A DNA stretch of 64,000 nt from Adiantum capillus-veneris (GCA_014529385.2 CM043953.1:107700549-107764548); one strand, 5' to 3'; numbered from the stretch's first letter, positions 1 to 12,703 are shown. A program made the numbers and translations. Notes: generated by a model not told the origin, from the letters alone.

Positions 1-770
1 GAACAGAATCTTCCAGAAACACAACATCTCGTGAAACCAAAATACATTTTTTTGTGGATGATACCGTCTGTAATTTTTGCTTTCAACAGTATAACCAACA
101 AAAATACATTTGACAGCCTTATCATCCAATTTTTTGCGTTGTGTTTGTGGCACCAAAGCATATGTCAAACAGCCAAAAATATGCATGTGCTCAATAGAAG
201 GCTTTCTATCATGCCATGCTTCATATGGAGTCATAGACTGCAAAACTTTTGTAGAATACCTGTTAAGTACATAAGTGGAACACATGATGGCCTCAAGCCA
301 AAACGAATGAGGCAAAGCTTGATTTTGACCATACATCATGCCAGTTCCATAAGTAACCTATTTTTCCTTTCAGCAACATGGTTTTGATGAGACATATAAG
401 ACATTGTATATTGGTGTTTTATCCCACGACTAGCCAGAAATGCATTAAATTCATGAGACATATACTCCCCCTTGATCAGAACGGAGGGTGTCCATAGTAC
501 ATTTCAAGACATTTTCAGCCATAGCCAAAAATTATTTGAAGCACATAATTACTTCGGACTTCACTTTAAGCGGATATACCCATGCATGCCTGGAGTAATC
601 ATAAATAAAATTCACAAATTAAAGGTAATTTCCCAAGGATGAGTTTTCATGAGCCCACAAGCATCACTATGCACAAGCTACAACCTGCATGTGGCCCTAA
701 CTGAACCATCCTTCAAAAACTTAGAATGCTGCATCTTAGCCAAAATACAGCCTTCACAAACGTTGGAAAG
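1..770 (-). mobile_element. Ty1/copia internal fragment (GAG-pre-integrase and integrase core), decayed
   Basis: Read on the minus strand from about 765 down to 1, the translation shows a GAG-pre-integrase zinc motif (CEGCILAKM, around 760-728). An integrase core follows, with the copia-typical HQNHVAERKNR block around 400-350 and then a segment like SFWLEAIMCSTYVLNR. Several stops and frameshifts break it, so it is a pseudogene. No LTR, RT or RNase H is visible to the right, and the element continues beyond the left edge. Copia assignment rests on domain order and on the V-A-E-R-K-N-R signature; the lineage cannot be given. Confidence 0.8.
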
Positions 771-965
771 GGGGAAGGGGAAAAAACACCCAGCACACAA
801 TCTAGCTGCCTCTCTATAGCCCAGGGAATATCCGACACCCCTAACCACAACAAACTAGCACATGCCATACACCTATTGCACACAATTCAGCTCACACACT
901 TGATAATTAAGCAATTGATACCACCATCCCAGATTCCTACCCGCTTCCCACGCTTCCACAACCCA

Positions 966-970
<5 letters not shown>

Positions 971-1012
<42 letters not shown>
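971..1012. repeat. (CT)n microsatellite
   Basis: About 21 uninterrupted CT units. It lies right of the copia fragment and has no visible relation to a gene. Confidence 0.95.
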
Positions 1013-1015
<3 letters not shown>

Positions 1016-1019
1016 CACA

Positions 1020-4000
1020 GATTGTGGGGCACACTGCCAACGCACACCGGCACCACTCACACTGGAGACAAGAAGGAATAAGTGGATAGAAACGGCACAA
1101 AAAACAATCTGGCAATGATACTATCCCTACTTCAAAACAATCTCAATACACAATCTTTGAGAGACACCCTTTCGGACCTGCTGAGCACCCACTGCTCCTC
1201 CTTACTGATACATGACCTAAATGGCTTTCAAAACATGAGGTGAAGCCCTCGTTGGCTTCTCTTTGCCTTGGTGCCCTTGTCCGTGACCATCTGCAGGTCT
1301 CGATCCCCCAATAGCTCTTCTTATGCACCCCATGATTCCACCCCTTTCGAACCCGTCCTTGGGGGCTCTCCTTAGCCGTTACAGGTGCACCTTTTGGCCC
1401 TGACGACCTACAGCCCACTCTTCAAAAATCACGCGCCATCCTTGGCTCCCTGTGCTTATGGCGGCCTCCAGTTCTTGCAACTGCCAGCCCTCTTAGCGGC
1501 TCACCTGCTTTGATAAGCCTTTGCCAACCCACCAAGCTCTAGAGCGCCCAAGTGGCTCTCTTCAGCTTCTATCAATGATGCCATTCAACCTCTGTCCGGC
1601 TGCCCCCATGTCGTTTTCAGCCCCCCAGGTGGCCTCCTTTAGCCCTTTGGCGGCCCCTTGCATGCAAGTCTACTGCCCTAAGGTGATGTCCCTTCTCTGA
1701 CAGACCCTAGCTGCCCTTCATATGGCCACCCTCTCTCTCTCCTTCAGCCTTCTGTTGATGGCCCCCTTTACCTGATGGGCTACCCACTCTGTCATGCAAC
1801 CCTCTCCCCGGAATATAACTCCGACTCTTGGTGTCTTGCTCCTGCCAAGGGCACCCCCATGTCCTGGCCATGCAAGTGGCCCCACCTTCTCCTGCAAGTC
1901 GACCCTCCAGATGGTGCAACCTACCTTTTCTTTTCTTGCCCCCTCATGCTCTCTTCCCATGCTGCATGCAGTGCCACCTCTTCCAGACGACGACAGTCCA
2001 GCTCATTTCTGCCTACTTGTTCACCACCCTTCAAAAGTTTACTTTTAAAAAAAATTCTTTGACTTGGGCACTGTTCCCACCATGAAGCCATGCCTTCGTT
2101 TAGCTTTGCTCACCAAAGCATAACCACCCGATACAATGACCAAGAGTAAGCTTCAAGGCTCTTATACTGAAAGGATCTCCATGAGAAGAACTCGCCAAGC
2201 AACACAATGCGATCATTTCTTCGGCTTTGAACTCAATGCGGCATCCGACATAACGTTATCAACCACAATGATTAGGCCGGCTCAAGCTTCATCTTGGTAC
2301 CCCTTCTCTCGATCCAATAAAAACTCAAAATGACGAGCCCAAAAAGCCGAGCTGTATAGCACATTGAAGCTATACTTTAGACACCTGTAAATATTCCGAT
2401 CCGTAGAACTCCAAAACCACAACTTGACCAGTAAAAAGCTGCATTTGGCGTACACGTCACTGTGAGATGATACTGAAGGCAATCTAATGCTTAATCTTGA
2501 AGATCTACAGAATCTGGTCAACACTACTAAAAAGATGATTTGGAGGAAAAGGTTTACACCAACTCTCTAACCAACCAAGCTCTCATCGAACATTTCACTA
2601 CAAATATTGATAATGATGATGAAGAGGATCAATGCCATTCAATTCTTGGATAGGATTCAAGAATTTGTATTAACACAAGATGATTTACTAGTAAACACCC
2701 AAACTTAGCAATTAGCACGATGAATATCCACAGTTTGGGTTTTCATCTAGAATTGTTGTTAGGGGACCAACGAACTTACAAATGTATGAAAGATGTCCAA
2801 ACTCTACTAGTGAAGATGCAGGAAACTACTAGACCACAAGGTTAAATCCTTCTAAAGAATAATACGTCCAGCATTAGGGGGCCACGAACCCGGATGAGTC
2901 TTTGAGAGCAGGAGACTACACTAAAAATCTTGTTCCACTTAGTCAAAATTTTGAGGAAGATGCAGCAAGAAAGTTACATTATGCTCAATTACCTTGAAGC
3001 AGTACCAGATTCACCAATACTCATGTATGCTATGCCTATGAAAGTTAATGAGTTCCCACACTTCTACCTAGCTTTGTATCCCAAGTACAACAAACCAATG
3101 TACCAAGACAGATACATTAGAATTGTGGATCGTATCAAAGAATGGTATGAGCAAAGCAAGGCGCTTTTGGTCGCCTAGAAAAATGTAGGTAATGAGATAG
3201 AGTATAAGACTACAGAATCAAAGTTAAAAGATGATCTGATATATTTCAAAAGAATGATGACTCAATGGCTGAGGAGTTGGCCAGCAAAGCCACTTTTGAG
3301 CCACAATTCAAAGAAATGACAAAAATTCTCTTTGAAGCCCGGATAAAGGCCAACCAATCAAATCCAGTTGGGTTGGATTCATACTGCTTCAATTTGTCAT
3401 AAATTGGCCCGAGCAAGGCTTAGGAGAGGCAAGAAAACTCTATACGACCCCGACACCAAGACATGGAATGCTCTAAATGTTGATGGAGCGTTGAGAGCAA
3501 GTGGAGCAAGAAGTCATCTATCAAATCATCCACAACAAGAACAGTACCCTAGTGCTCCAAGTCGTAGTCAACCCCCACAAGCAGTCCCGAAGGGCACTTT
3601 GAACAAGGCTCCAGATAAACACAAGCACAAATGCTAACATCAACGTATGATTGTGAATTTTGGAATATGGTAAAATTCAAAGAAGAGGGATGTAGACAAT
3701 GGGAACTTTCCCTATAGAAGTACCAGTCCATAGTCGGATTATCGGCATACTAGTAGTAATAATGACCAATAATTGTACAACGCACAGTCAATCAGAACCC
3801 AATATGCATATAGGACCCGCTACTTTCATTTTGGGAACGTCTGTTACTTGTCGGTCATTTGGTCAATCCCTTTGTAGTCATCAAGCTATTACTCTATTAT
3901 AATCAAGCTATGTTGTAATCGAACACTCAGTGCTCAGCTATACTTTTGGCTCATTGTCTGAATACATCAATTCCAATGTCTTGTGTTCAATATCTGACTC

Positions 4001-5696
4001 TACTCTTTTAGTTTAGTTATTTATCTTATTTTCCTATGTTCATTCTAAATCTGAATCTGTTCGTTTCTATTGATCTAATCTGACATCTGACTCGAACGTT
4101 CTAACATGGAATACCTTGTCACAATGATTAGCTCATTCCAAAGGGTCCAAAGTCTGAAATTTTACCTCAAGGTTAGCTTTCATGTGTCGACCTATTGCAA
4201 ACCTTTTTATAGTGTATCAAGGTTTTTTTAGCATTGCCAAATACATATCGAGTACAATTCAAGAAGAAAAATGGGCGGTTCCTAGCTTTCAATTGATTCC
4301 ATGATCATTGTTATAACTCCTTGGAAGAATAGAATGTCTCCTTTGGAGTCTTTGGCCAATCATTTACCATCAAGCTGAGATTATTAGTCTCCAATGATGC
4401 CTCCATAAGCACTTTCCAATTCTACTAGGTGCCATCTAGCTTTTGGTCCTATGGAAACACAAGCAACATTGAAACCTTCCATGTCATGAGTAGACCTCAA
4501 ATGCTCCAAGGTATCACCCAATGTGTTATCAACCATGTCATCTCTACAAAAACTCTCTACAGCATCCTTCTTTGGCACCATGGTCAAGCCACTCTATGAT
4601 CACAAGAGAACTCTTCATAGACGAAAAGAAATTGGATCGTACATCTACCAAGGGTAGATCTGTAACCCCCTCTACAACAAGTTCAATGCATCCAACCCTC
4701 TTCACCACAAAGAGTGTTACAGAACACAAAGCAAGTTTTAGTAAGAAAAGAAAAAGCAAAGCGAAGCCCTTCACAAAAAATGGCAACAATCCAACAGTAT
4801 TACATGAAAAAATTAAAAGAATAATATATTTCTAAAATGCAAAATCCATTATAGTGCAGTTCACACATAAGTACAAACATTTTAATCCTGATTTGGTTAA
4901 AATACACTGCTGGCTAAGTTTAAACCCTCTAAACTAAATTTTGTTTGAAGTTTTGGAATGAGGATCAAGCAATGGCAAGTGCGTATTGCCTACATACATC
5001 TTAGGCACTATTTAGATTGGAATGCTTAGACAACATGGCCTTCTTGAAGGGAATCGTTTCCAACCACTTACAAGAAAATACTTACCTCCCCAATACTTGC
5101 TTAATATAATCATTTCCAACTATTCACAGATCTTAATTATGTCCCTTGTGCACATGGCCGCAATACTTTCCAACTAATCACATGACATGGTCAATGCTAC
5201 CTAATATAATTGTTGGGTACCATACCCATCACAATGCTTGGTCCTTAGAAACCTTGTAAAAGACTCCAAAAGGATACCCTCTAAAATTTGAGTAGATATC
5301 CAATGTGGGTGCACGTCCACATAAACAGGTCAAGCCCCTGGTTTTTATACAGGCATTGCTCCAATTAATGATTAACTGAGATCCCAAAGAGGATGAGGCA
5401 AGAATATAATACTCAAAGGGTAGTTGAGATAGAGAGGATCAAAAATATGATGAAGTATACAATGTAATTCCAAATGCGAACAAAACTCTGTTAGACATCA
5501 TAGTGTCAAACAGAAAGGTTACAATTTACAGAGATGGAGATTGTCCATTCTGTTCCAAGCAATACATACTCAACTTCCACATGCACTATGAAGCCACCAT
5601 CAATGCACGCAAACTAAGGTTTAGTACCAAATGTTATGTTAGCTACAAGTACCCACTTTACCAAGTGCAAGCAAAATGGCGCTCATTATGAGATAC
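1020..5696. other. Gene-poor stretch 3' of BRCA1, no recognisable gene
   Basis: Open frames here are short and mostly overlap on both strands. Two zones look faintly coding: 2930-3640 plus (a charged stretch with DRYIRIVDRIKEWY, then a basic Pro/Gln/Ser-rich tail, separated by stops) and 4384-4790 minus. Neither matches a family I can name. They are most likely eroded transposon remains. 1140-2060 is Cys/Pro-rich when translated on either strand, which reflects composition rather than a gene. No tRNA, rRNA or CRISPR structure is visible. Confidence 0.5.
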
Positions 5697-8600
5697 CTAG
5701 CTAACTCTAGTTTGGTGCTCTACAGACAGCACTTTGGACACACCTATACAGTCCAATATCCATTGATGAGGAACAACACTAGCACCCACAGACAAAGCTA
5801 GCCTTTTAGCTTCTTCTTGCCTTTTGCATACTATCTTTCTTTCTTCAACCTTTTTGACGTTGCTGGGACTCTCATTGTGGTACACAACTACTGTAGTCCT
5901 TTGTCTTGCATCTGTTTCCAAGAGAACAGGCTTCCTCTGAAGAATTACACCTCCACCAGCCACAACTAGAGCCTGCAGATCCCCTCTGTAGGACGGCGAA
6001 AAGTCGGGCATAAAGTAGAATTGCATCTTTCCAAACAGCTTTGGTTCCTGTGAAGAGCAATCAAAGTGAGCACTCAAAAGCATACAGCACTTAGATGTAA
6101 AATTAGTCTTTCGTTGCATCAACTTCAAGAATTGACGGATGAAAGTGCTGACAAACCTTGCCAGTTGCTGCCAGTCGGCCTTGTTTTGGCCCTCCAAGTG
6201 CACCATGGATGTCCACACCAATCTCATATGGTTCTTCACTTACAGGATTACCTGCTTCTAAGCAGGCTGCCACCCCTGAATTCAAGCAAAGTCATTCACA
6301 CAAAGATAGGCAGAGCAAGCAGGGAGATACATGCATGTCCAATTTGCAAGATTCAAAAGATTAAAGCATTGCTCCTTCACATTAGCAAGCAATCTTACAT
6401 TCCATATTCAGAATCCACTTTCCCTCTAGAATGGCCATTAAGTACTTCATAGTCCTCCGAGCAGCACCCTGCTCATCCACACCAGCTATGACATGGGTCA
6501 CATTAGAACTCCAAGCTTTAGAAACTGTGGCACCTGTAATTTTTGCAAATGCGGCCAGCTGATTCTGCACTCAAGAAGCAAAGCACATACAAGGAAATGC
6601 AGATTGTATGAGCATTTTATCCATGGGCTTTTGAGATCAAAAGGAAACTGAAGGTGGCAACAGTGGTACCTTTCCATCACTATCCAGAGCTGACCCACAA
6701 AGAAGCCACTTTGAGGATTGCACACATGCCCATCTGGGTGAAAGCATCTCTTGACTACCTGAATGTCCTTGCTCTCCTGCTTTCAATTTACTCCTTGGAT
6801 TATGAGCAGCTTTTGATAATCCTCTTTGACGCCTTTTTCTAGCAGGAAAACTCTCAGCTCTATGTTCAGGACATAGCATAATGAAACATTCCTGAATTTG
6901 AACAAACACATTTCCCTGTCAGAGGAGTCAGCATTGCGAGCATCGTTGTATGATGGAAGCTTATATGTAGTGTCACCTCTTCCCATCTACATGAGAGAGC
7001 ACGTGCACATGGATAATGGTAGCTCTTCCTGCAACGCTTTATGCAACAGCCCAGGGCTGCACCTCTTTTGCCACAGCTGCTGCATTTGATCTTGAGACCT
7101 CTTGCCACTTCAACATGAAGATTCTTAGCTTGATCTTCTACAAAGTAAACATCAGGTGCCCTGCACACATTGGAAGACCATAAATATCAAGGCCAGAAAG
7201 CTTTTGCAGTCTTGCCAATGCACACATATTACCATTCAGCGCAATGCTTGTGCACATGCACAATTTTTTCTTTGAGTTCTGGTTCTTTGAGAGGAGTACC
7301 CTCTCGGTTATAATGCATCATTGGCCCTGTGATCTACAAAACATCAAGTAAACCTTGTTCACACTTCACGGGCTAAATATAGCCACTTCAACCAAGCAGA
7401 GGAAAACATTAACAATGCACATTCTAGGTGTGCTATCAGACTTAGAATATGATCGTTTACCTGTGAAGACTTTGATGACCTACAAAAAACACAAACGGAC
7501 AACTGAGATTCAGCCACATTGTCAGCTTTCTCCGATCCTTCAATCAGGTTTTTGCTCTTCTTGCCATCATCTTCTTTGATCAACTCCATCTTGCTTCTAT
7601 AAGGCTCTTTCAGTTTCTCTGTTTTCTTACTGCTACAAGCTTTGAGGTTGAACTGCACCATTTCTTTTGCCAAATTGGTAGTAGGCGGCGATTGTTTAGC
7701 AGTTTGAAAGCCATTGCAGCCCCTGACAATAATTTGTCTCTCTTCAACACTCTGATTTTGAGAAGACTTGGCACTGTTTTTAGATGAGCAGACACTGACA
7801 AGAGATTTATCAGGCTTGAGGAGCACAGACTCAAGCCTACCAGACTTCCGACGCTTTCTGTTCTGTTTTAAAAATGTGCTATGGTTGTCCTGAGCAATTA
7901 AAGCTACTCTTGAAACAGTGTCAACGAGGGACTTAGTTGAGATTATTTCTTGGGATGCCCTATTATGGAGATTCTGATCATTGTTTGGGAGCCCTTCAGT
8001 TGCAACAAGCTGAGATGTTTCCAATGGAAGGTCTACGACAAGATCATTTTGAGGCCCCTGCTTGAACACACGACGAAACAGATTAAAGACTAGTAGAGGA
8101 AAGCTTTTAAAGGAGAAGGAATAATACCTCATTGAATAGAAGAAAGCTTCTGAAGATACAGAATAAAAGTACCTGATCTTTTATTGGGCTGCATTTGATC
8201 TCTGGTGAGCAGGGGAGCTGTGTCCAGTCAAAATCATCACTATCATAGCTAGCAGGCATACAATCACCTATCCGGTTTGAAAATTCCTGAACATCAAAAT
8301 TAAAGTACTAAGCTCATTGACATAATAAGCACATGACAAGCAGAAACAGGCAGTAGAGACTTAATTCCACCTCATTTGCATCCACATCCTGATCATCATC
8401 ACTGTCTTTGAGGTCGCTAAAGTTTGGTCTGACAGTTGATTGAGTCACTGTTAATTGAGTAATCTGAAGAGCTTCTGTGTCCTGTGAACTTTCGTCTCGA
8501 AGCCAAAAGAACGGATCCAGCTTCCTCCTACTTGAATCATCCTTGACAGGCATAACAGCAATCTCTTTGGCATGGTGGGAAGAAGGCTGACTGCATGGCA

Positions 8601-10268
8601 ATCTCATCACTTCTTTACCTTTCCTCTTTCTTGTTTTAGTCGTATTTGAAACTGGTTCTGTTGATGGTTTCCTGGATTTTCCTTCTTTATCAGATTCTTC
8701 AGTTATTGCTGCTTTGGAACATGCTTGTTCAATAGAAGGATTCTGGCTTTTAGCTCTTTTGGCTGCTCTCCTAGAGCTAGAGGAGATACAATTTGCTACC
8801 TCTGCTTCACTAGGAGGCTCTTTTTCCTTGACCTTTCTTTTGCATGTGTTAGACCGAGAGCCACCACTCAAAACATTATGTCCGCCTTTTTCAGCAGATG
8901 AATGAGAATTATGGTGATTTTTATCCTTATGAGCCTCAAATTCTCCTCCTAAAGAAGAGGGCTCGGGAACTTGAATACGCTTCTTCGCTGGGATGGCCCC
9001 TTTGAATATGCAATCAGGGGACTTTGCCTTTTTCTTTGTTTTCTGTCTGGAGTCTGGAAAGTTTGTTATATTTGACAGGGCATCTCTGCCCTTGGAGATC
9101 CCAGCTTTACTAGTTTGTGCTTGGACTGCAGCATTGGTAAAAGGCATGTTAATGTGGAGGGGGAAAGTAAACAAAGCTAGAACACAAACAACATGGGCAC
9201 TCTGAAGAGCATTTCAAGAAACAATTCTCTTATGTTTTCATACATTCATAACCAGATAAAAATGCACTCTGTAGAGCTGTTTGCATCTAGTTCAACAAAT
9301 GAGTGCATGTAATCATAACTGCGACAAGAAGCAACGGTTGGCACTCAAAAGAGCACAATGCATATGCTTGAGAACCCTTCTGGTATATATTACAGCATAT
9401 CAAAAATTTCAAGGTGTAAAATAAGAAAGAAACACTCTGGAGATCTGAGATCAATGAAAGCATTATGTGAGAATTATCACCTGCTTCATTACCAATGGTG
9501 ACATTTTGAGAAGCCATTATGTCCAAGCCAGCAGCACCACCCATGCTAACAAAAATTGAAACAAGGCTGTCCATTTGAGGGGCAGCTCTCACCTCTGCAA
9601 GAGCCTCAAAAAATATGAGCACATTATCTTACAAAAAATAGTGTAGATTCACATGATAAAGAAGCTTGTTGTCACACCTCTGCGTGTAGTATGGACTTTG
9701 CATATTGGGCAGGCTGAATTGCTTTTCATTGATTGTATAATGCAAGACCTTGGAGACAAACACATTGAATCAAGAATTATGCAGATTTCTGAAGTAAATG
9801 TATGGTATCAAATGCAGAGACAAGTGCAGTTAAGTAAAATGCAGGCACACAACCATGTGTGTGTCCCCATAATGTAGAGCTGAAGGTAGAAATGCAAGCA
9901 AGTGCGCAAAATGTTAAGCTTACCAATACCTTCCTGCAAAAGCACTTCTTTTGAAGGATGCAATGAAATGATAACAGAAAGAAAAGCCAAAGAGCGTGAT
10001 AAATTGCCAACATTGAAAAGCCCGATCAAGTAGCAAAGACAGCAAAAGCTTGACCTAAGCTCCGTCTTTCAATGAGAAAAACAAAAAGTTCTCTTCTGTG
10101 ATTCTTGAAGCTAAGATCCTCCATGTAAGGAGATGAATCTTACCTGCAGAATGAATGGTTGCATGTGAGTGAAGCCGCTTCTTTGAACAAACTCAAGCTG
10201 GGGGACAAACAAGATGACAGTCAATCTTTGAGGGTTTTGGGATTGTTCTACGATGTTAAAAGTCCTCT

Positions 10269-10313
<45 letters not shown>

Positions 10314-10379
10314 AATGGGGCATTTCAGTTCACGTCCGAGGCGATCAAGCTGGTGGGCGTCGGAGCCCAAGAGGGCCAT
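5697..10379 (-). CDS. BRCA1: BRCA1 homologue: RING / extended-PHD / tandem-BRCT DNA-repair E3 ligase, 13 exons
   Basis: Exons read by eye (minus): 10379-10312, 10197-10144, 9748-9678, 9594-9481, 9125-8371, 8286-8173, 8057-7461, 7333-7233, 7160-6977, 6891-6670, 6564-6399, 6275-6157, 6047-5697. All introns (72-395 bp) are GT-AG and every phase agrees, giving 2,916 nt, 971 residues plus stop; Arabidopsis BRCA1 is similar (about 940). A perfect C3HC4 RING has C20, C23, C35, H37, C40, C43, C54, C57, followed by EVRAAPQMDSLVSIF. The plant hallmark DPFFWLRDE and FSDLKDSDDD lie in exon 5 and DWTQLPCSPEI in exon 6. An extended PHD spans about 581-700 (C581, C584, H621, C622, C651, C654, C663, C668, H673, C676). 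BRCT1 is about 740-830 (KWLLCGSAL, VTHVIAG, EGKWIL) and BRCT2 about 856-960 (HQWILDCIG). Known role: nuclear ubiquitin ligase with BARD1 in homologous recombination. BARD1 was considered, but the exon-5 motifs favour BRCA1. The start at 10379 is chosen because upstream codons are TH-repeat microsatellite translation. Confidence 0.95.
10272..10309 (-). repeat. (GA)n microsatellite at the 5' end of BRCA1 intron 1
   Basis: On the coding strand intron 1 (10311-10198, 114 bp) starts GTGAGAGAGAGA and stays a pure GA tract for about 36 bases. The 5' splice site is therefore the first unit of the repeat. The intron ends CCCCCAG before exon 2. Confidence 0.9.
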
Positions 10380-10408
10380 AGCCTTCAAAGGAAGGTTGCA
10401 GCGTGTCT

Positions 10409-10452
10409 CGCGCGCGCGCGTGTGTGTGTGAGTGTGTGCGCGCGTGTGTGTG
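10409..10452. repeat. Alternating CG/TG tract in the BRCA1 5' leader
   Basis: Purine-pyrimidine alternation (CGCGCGCGCG, then TG units, then CGCGCG, then TG units) with one A interruption. It lies 30-73 bp upstream of the chosen start codon and is followed by GA repeats. Such tracts can adopt Z-DNA. Confidence 0.8.
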
Positions 10453-10543
10453 AGAGAGAGAGCTTCGGTACGCAGGGCAGCAATTTTCGACCAGAGAGCG
10501 ATTGTGGTAGAGAAAAGTAACATTCAAATTTTGAAAACAACAA

Positions 10544-10551
10544 TTTCGCGG
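10544..10551. promoter_or_regulatory. E2F-like site upstream of BRCA1
   Basis: TTTCGCGG matches the plant E2F consensus WTTSSCSS. It lies about 165 bp upstream of the BRCA1 ATG. Plant DNA-repair and S-phase genes are often E2F targets; function here is inferred from motif and position only. Confidence 0.5.
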
Positions 10552-10662
10552 GCACTCCTTGATGAAGGATTGACACGCAAGTTGCAATCCTTTAGGGAGT
10601 TTTTCCACATAGCCATTCTCAAATGGGCGGCCATCCAAAGCAAAATGGCGAGAGGGAGATAG

Positions 10663-10675
10663 CTTCAGCACAAAG
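10663..10675. promoter_or_regulatory. SOG1-like palindrome CTT(N7)AAG upstream of BRCA1
   Basis: CTT, seven bases, AAG, about 285 bp upstream of the ATG. Arabidopsis BRCA1 is a target of the DNA-damage factor SOG1, which binds CTT(N)7AAG. One such match in a few hundred bases can occur by chance. Confidence 0.4.
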
Positions 10676-11948
10676 GAGCTACAACCTCCGCTCGGCATAG
10701 CCGGATGGGTGGTAGAAGGCTCTAGCGATTGAGCACATCGCACAGGCCGCCTAGAAGCGTGAGGCATGGAGCAGTCCGTTATAGCGGAAGCAGAAAGCAT
10801 GTGTTTTGATTGGACCGACAGCGTGTGAGCCGGCTAGCTGGAGGAGGTGGCTCTTAAACTTTCTCGCCCAACGGCAAACCAAAAAAGTAACCTCCACGTC
10901 ACGAATTCACCCATCGGTGGCATCTTGTGCTCATTACAAGAGTGGTGTGTGTTGCTAAACATGGTTGTTTCAACGAGTTGAGCCTCAATGTGTGTTGCTA
11001 GGGTAAAGGGGTCATTAAGGAGACGGCCGCCAGAAGAAGGATGAACCCACCTCCGATCAAAAGACAAAAATTTGGAATATGCTGCGAATTTTGATGATCT
11101 GCTGCAAATTGTACCAATAATTCAGAGCCCCGTTTTTGCATTGGACTATGCGCCTCTCTGTCGGATAAGTGTGTGATGCACTGTTGGAGGAGCCGTCGGT
11201 CCCATTGAAAAGCGCTAGTGGACGCGCCTCTTACATGATTGATCCACCCAGAAACGAGCTCGAGGTGCTCTGCACGTTTTAGCTTGCCCACTTGTGCCCC
11301 TTTACCCTACACATTGTTGTTTCAACAAGTTGAACCTCAATTGGGCATTCTAAAACAAAACGAAAATGAAGCAAAGTCACATGAGGCTGCTAAGGGGGGT
11401 TTCCCATGCTCAAAGAAAAAGTTTGTTGCATGTGTAAAATTGCTTATCGCTTGCTACAGCAATGGAATTCTCACTTTGCAAGAATCCTTGAAAAGGAGGG
11501 AGTAAGAGGTAACCTTGCCAATTTTGGCAAAATTAGAAGGGAAGGCGGGGGATAGGGCTGCAGGGGTCAACTCCAGCTCACCTGAACACACTGTAAGATG
11601 GCTTGTTTCTCTTCTCCTACGAGCTACAAGGCATGTTCAAAGCCTCGTCCCGCATAGTGCATGTAGGGGATATGGAGGCTATAGCTGGTGAGATATCGTT
11701 GTCATATGGAGATGTTGCAGGAGTTGTGGGGATTGTGTTGAAGCCTCTATAAGATTCTTGAAAATAGTAAAAGTTTCTAGCGCTTAGCTTCCTGACAGAA
11801 TGCGTGCTACAAAGCAATTGGCACTTGTTCGTCGTAACTCTATTTTGGGGGTTCTCTCGCTTTGTCTCCTCTCTTCATCATCAAGTCCAAGCCACAGAAC
11901 ATTTCTTTACAATGCATGGGCTACAAGAACTGTAGCACCTACAAACCT

Positions 11949-12148
11949 CCCAGGGGTTACGCACTTCTGACAATCAAAGCTAAAGTTATGGCTATTTTTG
12001 TGACGGGTTGTCTACCATGTATGGCAACCTAGTTGTGCAATCCATCCTCCCAAGGATTATGTAATTCTGACAATCAAAGCTAAAGATATGGTTGTTTTTG
12101 TGACGGGTTATCTTGAGCATACGGCAACCTACTTATGTAATCCACAGA
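11949..12148. repeat. 100-bp tandem duplication, two units
   Basis: Units 11949-12048 and 12049-12148 share CTGACAATCAAAGCTAAAG, TTTTTGTGACGGGTT and GGCAACCTA in register at exactly 100 bp. They differ at roughly a sixth of positions by eye, so the duplication is old. Confidence 0.85.
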
Positions 12149-12508
12149 GTCCTTTTTTTAAAGCTTTTGTCTTCTTTTAATAGCCTTCCCTTATCTTTTC
12201 CAACCAAACATAGCCTACATATTATAATTAGCTAAAAAAACATGCAAGCATTTAATCTTAACAAGCAAGCACTTAATCTTCACAAATTTCACATTTGATA
12301 ATAGATTCTTGGTCGTAAAGTTTTCCTCTTCAAGAAAAAGTTAGCAAGAACACTTGCTTTTGGGGACACGCTTTTGCTTTTATGATGAAAATGACTTCTA
12401 AACTATGCTATAATCATAATTCTCATAAAAAGTATTCATAAATCATAAAAAGCATAAGTTGTGAGAAATGATGCCTCATTATTCATGATACAATTAGTTG
12501 ACATCTAC

Positions 12509-12664
12509 TGACAAGCGCAAGCGCAAAACGGAGTCCAGCAGCCTCTATGCCAGGCCCTTGCACGCAGAACTCGTCACGGGGAGTGAACAGGGGACACCAC
12601 CTAACTTTGAGTGGCTAGGACGCAGACAACAGCAATTCAAATAACACTAACACAACATACCGCA

Positions 12665-12703
<39 letters not shown>

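Larger units (their letters stand above)
10380..12508. other. Intergenic region upstream of BRCA1
   Basis: It should contain the BRCA1 promoter and 5' UTR (10380 to about 10800). Further out no gene is recognised; open frames such as 10998-11291 minus and 11617-11817 minus match nothing I know. Two approximate 29-bp direct repeats (10962-10990 and 11314-11342, both starting GTTGTTTCAAC) and a 100-bp tandem repeat (11949-12148) occur. 12200-12508 is AT-rich with no visible feature. Confidence 0.55.

Noticed and set aside
1140-2060. Overlapping ORFs on both strands at 1.1-2.1 kb
   Set aside because: No family motif, no intron signals that join them, and CCT-rich composition opens several frames at once.
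5697-10379. BARD1 as alternative identity
   Set aside because: Plant BARD1 shares RING, PHD and BRCT, but the EVRAAPQMDSLVSIF block after the RING, DPFFWLRDE and DWTQLPCSPEI are BRCA1-specific.
10345-10800. Minus ORF of 151 codons upstream of BRCA1
   Set aside because: It overlaps BRCA1 exon 1 in another frame and is largely CA/CG repeat translation.
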